In this document: piece by piece, positions 56,456-64,000 of the stretch
Layout of the letters: every line of letters starts with the position of its first letter
How positions within the stretch are numbered: position 1 is the stretch's first letter
DNA from: Rhipicephalus microplus
Lineage: Eukaryota > Arthropoda > Arachnida > Ixodida > Ixodidae
Direction: 5' to 3'
DNA: 64,000 nt
Assembly: GCF_043290135.1 (NCBI RefSeq)
Contig: NC_134700.1
Location: 243,930,088 to 243,994,087 of the forward strand
Position numbers and translations under genes: made by a program
Notes under the pieces: generated by a model
What the model saw: only the letters and a program-made list of their open reading frames with translations
Told to the model about the DNA's origin: nothing
The model's database searches: none

Positions 56456-57239
56456 CAATTCGCGAATGACATTGCCTTGATGAGTAACTCAGGGGTCGAA
56501 TTAGAGATCTTGATTACTGAACTGGACATGGAAAGCAGAATTAAAGGTCTGAAAATTAATGTGCACAAAACTAAAGTGATGTGCAACAGTCTCGGCAGAA
56601 AACAGCGCTTTGCGATAGGTGGAGAGACGCTGGAAGTTGTAAGGGAATATGTCTACTTAGGACAGGTAGTAACCACGGAGCCGAACTATCAGAGTGAAAT
56701 AACTAAAAGAATAGGTATAGGGTGGATCACATTTGACAATCATTCTCAAATCATGAATGGTAATCTGCCACTAACCCTCAAGAGGAAAGTATAGAACAGC
56801 TGCATCTTACCGTTACTTACCTACGGAGCAGAAACCTGGAGGCTTACAAAGAGGGTTCAGCTTAAATTGAGCGCAGCGAGCAACGCAAAGTAAAATGATA
56901 GGTTGTAATCTTCAGATACAAGCAGAGGGCAGAGTGGGTCAGGGAACAAAGCGGGACCATGGATATCATAGTTGAAATCAAGAAGAAATGTACATGGGTC
57001 GGGCACGTAGCACGTAGGCAGGATAACCACTGGTCGTTAAGTTTGGCTAATTGGATTACCAGAGAAGGGAAACGCACAATGGGGAGACAGAAAGTTAGGT
57101 GGGCTGATGGGATTAAAAAGTTCGAAAGTATAACATGGCAGCAGAAAGCACAAGACCAGGTTGATTCCAGGTTGATTGGCGGATGATGGGAGAGACCTTT
57201 GCCCTGCAGTGGGCGTAGTCAGGATATATGCAGTGAATG

Positions 57240-57660
57240 AAACGCCCGTGAGCAAACCATGAGCTTGGTATGTAAATGATGCCATACATTACATGCACGT
57301 AACGACTTGCGGGTCGCATTAGTCATACACTCTTGTCCCACGGCGCCAGTATTAGTACGCAGTAAATTGAAGGAGTGACTGCGAGAAAACCAAAGTTTAT
57401 GCAATTTAAATCACACCGCTCCTGATATGCACATTATTATGTATTGATGTTCGTCATAATCATGACGTGTTCAGCAATATCATAACGTGACTCTCTTCAG
57501 CTTTTTACAGTGCAGACCAGCGTCATTCCTTCGTTCCCCTGAAGAGCGTGGATCACTGCATGCATCGCCTTTCAAAGGAGAAGTTTATTTCCAAGGAGCA
57601 CGTAAAACGAATTGAGGAAAGGAAAGCGATCATCGGGAATGATCCTAGCAATTCAATAGA
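57240..57660. other. Unassigned sequence
   Basis: No gene or repeat recognised between the RTE end and the GACA/GATA microsatellite. Confidence 0.3.
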
Positions 57661-57666
57661 AGCGCG

Positions 57667-57733
57667 AAGACAGACAGACGGATGGATAGATGGATGGACG
57701 TATGGACAGACAGACAGACACATACAGACGGAC

Positions 57734-57776
<43 letters not shown>

Positions 57777-57777
57777 C

Positions 57778-57830
<53 letters not shown>

Positions 57831-57839
57831 CATAGATAG
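57667..57839. repeat. Compound (GACA/GATG)-(GATA)n microsatellite
   Basis: Imperfect GACA/GATG units (57667-57732) followed by about 100 bp of nearly pure GATA. Frames read as SIYLSIYL and are not coding. Confidence 0.95.
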
Positions 57840-57844
57840 CGCCG

Positions 57845-58745
57845 AACCAGACGAGGACAAGTGAGATTGTGTAAGACACATAGGTGCTTACTTTAGACAC
57901 TTTATTGGGATCCGAAAAACGGACTATACGATGCGCACACGTGATATAACAGATTCAGTCTAATTTCATGCGACATAATCTATATAAGACAAAGGGGAAG
58001 GTCTTCAATATTGTAGAAAGGTGAGAGAGAATTGCGGAGAGTTCTTAGATGTACGTTGCAGAAAGTGTGATGTCGTTAGTTCGAATGTTGAGCGAAGTGT
58101 AGATCACCTTGTGAATAAGAACTGCGTGCCTGTCTTTAACAAATGAATGAACGAAAGGAGTGTAAATTTTGAAATTTTTATTAAATGAAGCGCTCGAAGA
58201 ACAATACGAAGATGACGCGTTAAAATCGCCATAAATGCGCTCGAAGAACGAGAAGAAGCAGACTTCGTACAGCTGGCTGTGCTGTACGTGGTTTCGCCTG
58301 CGTTACGTCATGCAGGATAACTAAAACGGTAATGGTGAGCAAAAATAGAAACTTCGTTGTTGTTGGCGTGACTCTATTTTAGTGCAATCCCTCAGTCTAT
58401 AATACTTGATTAGAGCAAAATAACAATAGTATGACGCCTAACAAACAGGTCAATATAGCAACACTTGATTATAGCATGCGAAAATACGGCAATACTACTA
58501 CTTTTTTTGTTACAGCGAAGTTGTGGTTTTTTTTCTGCCTTTGCGCGTTGGCAAAAACTATAGTCATCATGAACGACCTCTATCTTTCTAGCGCGTGCAA
58601 TGCCATAACTCAGCTGACGCGCGCTCAGTGCGTCCTCTTGTTCGCCATTTGCTTCGCATCACGGGCGTCTTTGTTCGGCGGGCGTTCTCCTGCTGCGCTA
58701 ATTTGTCCGGCGTGGGGTGCAGTAACTCAGATAAGCCAGAAGACG
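57845..58745. other. Unassigned sequence
   Basis: Short frames only. No known motif or repeat. Confidence 0.3.
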
Positions 58746-58751
58746 AGTACA

Positions 58752-59066
58752 CACAAAGAGAGAGAGCGAGCGTAAAAGAAGACAAAAAGTAAAAGAAAAG
58801 CAAACAGATAGACACAAAGAAATACCGAGGAAGAAAAAAATAGAAAAAAGACAAAATAAGAAAAAAAAGAGAGCAAGACAGACAGAAAGAAAATGAAAGA
58901 AATTGAGAGGGACATAGATATAAAGATAATGGTGAGAACCAGATATAAAGAGTGAGAAAGAAATAGACATAGAGAGAGAGAGAAAGAGATAGAGACAGTA
59001 AATGAATAGCAAGAATAGAAAGAGGAAAAAGGTGAGGAAGAAAGAAAGAAAAAGAAAGTTGAATAG
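58752..59066. repeat. Purine-rich low-complexity tract
   Basis: About 300 bp in which the plus strand is dominated by A and G (AAAGAGAGAGAGCGAG, GAAAGAAAGAAAAAGAAAG), with only scattered pyrimidines. The minus strand reads as F/L/S-rich frames that mimic membrane proteins and should not be taken as genes. Confidence 0.85.
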
Positions 59067-59069
59067 AAG

Positions 59070-60500
59070 TAATGAAGGCAATGCAGCTCCGTTGTTTCTA
59101 CATGCTCGACAGTGCCTGTGCGAAGAAGCCTTCATTTGTCCTATTTTTTTTTTAACAGGGGAAGCTTCAAAGCACTCTATGACTACGGAAGTTTCTTTCC
59201 TCACAACTTGAAAGCCTGGGAAATCATTCATCTTGTGCTGCTTGAATAGACTGCCTGATCATGTTGCCGTACGGTGCGCTAAACGTGCAAGCCAATTTCC
59301 TTTTCCAATTTTCTCTGGCGACACGAGTAGAACACAGAGGGACAAGATTTAATTTTTTTTTGTATCCCATTGATGTCGTTTTTTCTCGCGTCCCTTCTAT
59401 ACATACCATTTGAATAGGAGCATATAGCTCCAACAGAAGGAAAAAAAATACAATTTCTAGGTTGCTCGCCGAAACAAAGGTAACTGGAAAGAACCTCAAT
59501 TCTTTTCAGCGTCTTTTTCCTCCCCACTTGTCCCAACGGGAGCAACAAATCAGGACGGGATATTAACAACGCAGAAAGAAAAGGAGATACACACAACCGT
59601 TTCGATCTCACGGAATTACACGCGCGCTTTTATGAAAAACAAAACAAAAAGAAACGATGAGGTGAATGGAATATTCGCTCCGCCAGTGTTGTTTCTTGTC
59701 TTTTATTTTCGTTCTCGTAGCTGCAGTTCCGCTCCGTCGCTAATGTGCTGTTTCTCTCGGTTCACGTATTTTTCCCCTGGGCACGTTCTTTGTCACTCTC
59801 TTAGAACCCAGCCGCGTAAGATCATTGCATGCCCGTACACCTGCCGTGCTGTCAGCTAGATTGTCATTGTGTGATGTATACCGACGCTGTTTGTTACTGG
59901 CTAGGCTAAAACCGTTGTGGGCTTCTATACGTGATCGCCGGAATTTCCGATCGAAGAACGAAAACGAAAAAAGAATAAAAGTGTTACAGCTTCGTCTCAA
60001 GGGCTAAGCAAAGAATGTGATAGCCAGAAAATGGAATGTTGTCCGAAGTAAGGCTTGAAGAATATTCTTTTAGGGTCTGTCTTATGTTGCGTGGTCATAC
60101 AAAAATGACGCGGGCGTGAGAAAGCATGGTCGCTGGAGCGAGGGAAGCGTCCTTCGCGCCGTCTGTCATTTCAACGCAAGCTGATCGCAGAGAACGCTGC
60201 ACGCATGAGAATTCTGCTGATTTCTGTCAAGATAGGGTGCCTGCTGCGAGCCACACATTTTTTTGCAACTGCTGGCGTCGCGACGAAGCACCCTCTCCGG
60301 CACCCTCTTCCGGGCCTTTCGCGTAACGGAAGACGACGTGCACGTTTCCTCCCCGCTTGAGCGGTGACGGTCGGCGCCTTCGCACGCTTTCACGCGCACA
60401 TAGAAGACACGAAGCGTGAAGCGATGCTATCGCCCTTGGGGCGTATACGAAACCTGACGGCGACGCCTACGCCGACGGCTATTTCAGTAGTGCGTCTCGA
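59070..60500. other. Unassigned sequence, no supported gene
   Basis: Mixed composition with short frames on both strands; none recognised. Confidence 0.3.
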
Positions 60501-60508
60501 GTGGCCAT

Positions 60509-60509
60509 A

Positions 60510-60598
<89 letters not shown>

Positions 60599-60616
60599 GT
60601 AGTACTACTACTACTA
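60509..60616. repeat. (TAC)n microsatellite
   Basis: About 30 uninterrupted ACT/TAC units to 60598, then TAGTAG and a few further ACT units. Read as poly-Thr or poly-Val; not coding. Confidence 0.95.
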
Positions 60617-60640
60617 ATAAAAATAAGAATAACGTCGTGC

Positions 60641-60790
60641 ACCGCCGCGGTGGTCTAGTGGCTAAGGTACTCGGCTGCTGACCCGCAGGTCGTGGGTTCG
60701 AATCCAGGCTGATACACGGGATACACCTTTCATGATACACCTTTATCCCGACAACTAACGCCCATCATCAACGAATAAATAAACCTTGTA
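60641..60790 (+). repeat. tRNA-derived SINE, head with a different body
   Basis: The head is well preserved: A-box region TGGTCTAGTGGCTAA and B box GGTTCGAATCC, with CTGCTGACCCGCAGG between. Unlike the other copies, the downstream part (TGATACACCTTTATCCCGACAACTAACG in diverged form, then AATAAATAAACC) does not match the common body, so it may belong to another subfamily. Confidence 0.75.
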
Positions 60791-60799
60791 GTTGCCGTA

Positions 60800-61685
60800 G
60801 TAGTTAACGGTGAAAGCGTATTCAGAAATGCGGAGTGACAGAATATCGTGGCTGTATGAGTGTGGATATTGGGCTATAAGTTCACCATCCTGCAGCATGG
60901 CAGCACGACCGGACTACAGGGGAACTTAACGCGCGTCGTGTCACCCCTGTACCTCAGCCGCGATCGAAGCCAGATTAAGCACTGGAAATGCAAGCCGCGC
61001 CTACCCACGGAGACAGCGCGCGCCGCGCCTAGTTTGCCAGCCAGCCAGCCGAGCTGAATACGAGCGACGAAAAGCTTATACAGGAGGTGCGTTTGCACGT
61101 TAGTTCGGGCTCTAGTGTTTAGACATTCTCACTTATTCTTTGTAATAAGCAGTGGTTCGACTCCTATTTGTCTACGCCTAAAAAAGAGCTAGCATGAGCC
61201 AAGAAGACCACGCTATGTCTCTAAAATCAACCAGCTTCACCGTTTCTTAATCTCCTCGCGGCTATAGTGTATACTTACCACCACCCCTCCCGCCCCCCCC
61301 CCCCCCAATTTTTTCAGTATATATGTATATATGTGCGAGGCCGACCCTCAGGCTAAGGTTACCACCTCGCGGTGTGCTAGGGTATTTACGTAATTGCACC
61401 TACTTTTTTGAAGTTTGCATACCAAAAATTACACCTCTTTTTGTTTGAACATTTCTTTAAAAAATTTATTCGTAAACTTTTACACAAAATTTCTTTCAAT
61501 AACCTTCGAAGTACTCTGCATTAGAATGGGACGCTGAAGGGGACGGTTGTGTAGTGACGACGCATTGCAGGAGCTAATCACGGAAGCCATGGTCATTATT
61601 TCCCTTTACCGCTGCCTGAGGAAGACACCACGCCGCTGACCAAGAGCGCTGTGAGGGGAAAGTGTTGGCCGTAAAAGGAGCGTTT
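60800..61685. other. Unassigned sequence
   Basis: No gene recognised. A poly-C run (14 C) lies at 61293-61306. Confidence 0.35.
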
Positions 61686-61704
61686 GTAAAAACTGGATAT
61701 TTTG

Positions 61705-61772
61705 TGACCGTGGCGCAGTGGATAGTGCCCCCGACATCTGTTATATAGCAGATGGAGGGTTCGACCCCGGCT
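61705..61772 (+). repeat. tRNA-like head of a second SINE type
   Basis: GACCGTGGCGCAGTGGATA (A box TGGCGCAGTGG) and GGGTTCGACCCC (B box) with tRNA-like spacing. The downstream sequence (GGCTGATGGAAAGTTTTC) differs from the common SINE body. It is either a tRNA pseudogene or the head of a different SINE; the acceptor ends do not pair convincingly. Confidence 0.5.
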
Positions 61773-61779
61773 GATGGAA

Positions 61780-64000
61780 AGTTTTCTTTCTTGCCATGTA
61801 ACTTGTACATTTTCGACGTCATTTCTGTGATGCTAATGACAGACAGACGGACAGACCACAATTTCTGCGTTGAAGTATCCCAAGAAAGAAAGACTGTCGT
61901 CTTTATTGGAATACTTCAAAGCAGGGATTGCGTGGCATCAAGTGCTTTTGATTCGTCAGCCGGTTTTCACGCACACACTAACAGAGCCAATTATTGGCGT
62001 GACGGGATAGAGAGCTAGAGAGTATGAATAAAAGAAAAACATATATCCAAGTACTCATATACATACAAAATTACAGTTTTATGAGTGAAGGAAGTATGGG
62101 CGTGTTTATGATGCAATAAATAATAGTTTGAAACAACTCTCCGTGTGCCGTTTTCTTGTTCTGGCCTTCATGCGCTTACCGGCTGCAAAATGTCGCGCCT
62201 AAACTGCTTCGAGGCTACTTCATTCTGCCTTCGATAGCTTTATTATTTTCGTCAGTGTTGGACGCGTGATGCTCGTGGAACGAGCTATCGTAAACAAATT
62301 GCATTCAACAAAACTAAGGACAAGCTAAAACGTAATAAAAAAGAAGTCTCCAGTACGGGTGCGAAGGCCATCTCGCGATGAAGCGTCTGTCGAGGACATG
62401 TTGCGCATCTTAATGAGATTAGAATGAGCTAGTCTGAAGCTCATTACACCCCCACACATTGGTCCCCAACGGATCGAAATGTACTTGCAGACAGCGCGAG
62501 AATAACACGATGCGTGCACCTTCAAGCTTTTGAAAACGAATATAGCATAAAGTGTACTAATATGGAAAGTGAATCAGGCACGAATGACCCGCTGCATTGT
62601 CCGTATCTAGTGCAGAGTTTTAAGGCGCATGTATATGTATACGTCCTGTTGTGAAGCATCAGGAACCAAGAAACAGCTATCAAATGTTCATTTTGCGGTG
62701 AATCGTTATATAACGAAGCCATTCATAATCATTTGAACAGTTACTTGCGCAACAAATGTTATCATTGCTATGAATCTAAAACATAAAAAAAAACGATTTC
62801 GGCAGCTGCCAAACTGGGAGAATCACTAGCTTGATGTGACCGCGAGCATGGCTCCACAAGGTAATACTCTCCGTGACGCCATTGTGCCCAAATCGCAAGC
62901 AAAGTGGTGATATAGAACACTATTTGCTTAAGTGTCTTGAGCTTAAGAAGCGACGGCAAAGTTTATTTCAGGAACGGTGACGTTTAGGCTCGCCATACGA
63001 CAGCGTGACTGATATTCTGCTTCCGCGTGATCACCGGATCTTCAGGAAGCAGGTGTCGTGACTTCTCTTCAACTTTTTAAATGCTACAGACCTCACATGT
63101 GACTGGGGATGAGTGACAATTAGGTTTGGGGTGTCGTGCATTGAGACAGGAGTGCCGGCACAATACTGCATGTGGAATAGCGCGAAGGCCGCCCGCTTAA
63201 GCCGGCTTACGTCGCGCAACGTGCGACTGTTTAGGAGCATACTCACGCTTAGTTAAAACAAAAACAAACAAAAGGACATTAGTTGCAATTAGCAAAGATG
63301 AAACTGGGCGGGGCAATTGCCTGCAAATCATGCAAGGCAAGATGCGCCGGTTACCTACAACATTCTAATCCTAATCTGAAAGTAATAAAAAATATAACAT
63401 ACCGAAACTCCGTGGAGAGTTAATATTGGTTAGGTTTAACGTTCGAAAAGCAGCACATGATCTGCGGAGACTTGCCTAGTCGACAATTATACCCAATCCA
63501 CAAAATCCCAGCAGGTATGTGCGACATGGTTTAGGCAAACACCGATACTCATCGATTGTTCAATGAAAATGCAATTTTCTTGCGTGTATTAGAGCGAATT
63601 AAGAAGATAATCAATACCAAAGAGCAGGTGGACAATGACGAGACCTATGACGAGCAGATACTTGCCTCAAAAATGGCAAGTACCTGCTGCAGTAATGGCA
63701 TAGCCCTTTCTGCTCATCGAAATTCTACTAAACATGAAGACGTTATCCTCGGTCAAAAGAGAATGTGCCATACAATTTGGGCAGATAACTACTCACCGCA
63801 GGTCTACTTAAAATGAAGCAGGAATCGCACATACACAATCTATTTCGCACGTAGACTTCCGTGCACAGTAAATTGCAATATAGCCACTGTATCTGCCTTG
63901 AAACACTCGAAGTAAACGTGAAATAATGTCCATAAGGTATTAATACGTGCAAATGCTTGTTAATTATTTAAATAATTGAGTATTGTGAGTATATACTGTA
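61780..64000. other. Unassigned sequence, no supported gene
   Basis: AT-rich DNA with short frames only; no mobile-element protein, tRNA or large repeat recognised up to the end of the window. Confidence 0.35.

Larger units (their letters stand above)
54140..57240 (+). mobile_element. RTE-type LINE, degenerate, with two later insertions
   Basis: Scattered motifs in order: endonuclease pieces (DVIGISEVRR near 54490; MGDLNAKAG near 54820; SDHRMVRA near 55100), reverse transcriptase FVDYAKAFDSV near 56070, QFANDIAL near 56455 (the catalytic FADD with Asp changed to Asn), TYGAETWRLTK near 56820, and the C-terminal WVGHVARR and RQKVRWADGIKK near 57000-57110. The end (GAGACCTTTGCCCTGCAGTGGGCG) matches the 3' fragment at 27481-27773. 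Several frameshifts and stops make it dead. It was interrupted by a SINE (55403-55593) and by an I-group LINE 3' end (about 56345-56455). RTE assignment rests on the C-terminal motif set. Confidence 0.8.

Noticed and set aside
57553..57900. SIYLSIYL-repeat protein
   Set aside because: Translation of the GATA microsatellite.
58588..59231. Minus-strand F/L-rich 'membrane protein' frames
   Set aside because: They come from the purine-rich tract on the opposite strand; composition alone explains them.
60364..60740. Poly-Thr / poly-Val frames
   Set aside because: Translation of the TAC microsatellite.

Overview
The window looks like nuclear DNA of an arthropod, most likely a hard (metastriate ixodid) tick. 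The basis is the tRNA-headed SINE family scattered through it (body with the phrase CCACTACGGCGTCTCTCAT and a tail ending near GGGACGTTAAAC), RTE-type and I-type LINE remnants, small-LTR Ty3/gypsy elements and abundant microsatellites. The tick assignment rests on recall of the SINE family and is inference. No complete host gene could be recognised; almost everything that can be named is a mobile element or a repeat.

Layout. 1-6 kb: AT-rich sequence with one TCCG/GTCC-rich dispersed repeat (2.6 kb) and an ATT microsatellite (5.87 kb). 6.3-11.66 kb (minus strand): a nearly complete I-group LINE with a CCHC-type ORF1 and an ORF2 holding endonuclease, reverse transcriptase and RNase H; ORF2 is one reading frame broken only by two stop codons. 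Its two ends are flanked by diverged direct repeats (6.16 and 11.70 kb). 12.5 kb: second copy of the TCCG/GTCC repeat. 16.5 kb: three 58-59-bp tandem units. 16.9-17.2 kb (minus): an unidentified protein-like open frame that could be an exon. 17.2-19.4, 32.7-33.1, 34.5-35.0, 42.6-42.9, 55.4 and 60.6 kb: tRNA-derived SINEs. 27.2-27.8 kb: two truncated LINE 3' ends. 35.8 kb: 23-bp minisatellite. 39.2-40.47 kb: decayed I-group LINE 3' end.

40.67-42.62 kb: a small LTR element (147-bp LTRs, 4-bp target duplication) whose only ORF joins Gag in frame to integrase, with protease, reverse transcriptase and RNase H deleted. 45.60-50.69 kb: a full-length, apparently intact Ty3/gypsy element with two identical 147-bp LTRs, inserted in an AT microsatellite.

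50.72-54.04 kb: the most unusual structure. A 457-bp unit, each with one tRNA-like gene (complete A and B boxes, T-run terminator), is tandemly repeated and then inverted: three units point one way and four the other around a 15-bp centre, with AT microsatellites at both outer ends. 54.1-57.24 kb: a degenerate RTE-type LINE that was hit by a SINE (with a perfect 15-bp target duplication) and by the 3' end of an I-group LINE. 57.2-64 kb: GATA, purine-rich and TAC simple repeats, two more tRNA-headed repeats, and otherwise unassigned DNA.

The elements show a dependency network. Autonomous LINEs supply the machinery that SINEs use, the intact Ty3/gypsy element has the proteins that the Gag-integrase derivative lacks, and the tRNA-like array is a self-contained set of RNA polymerase III units.
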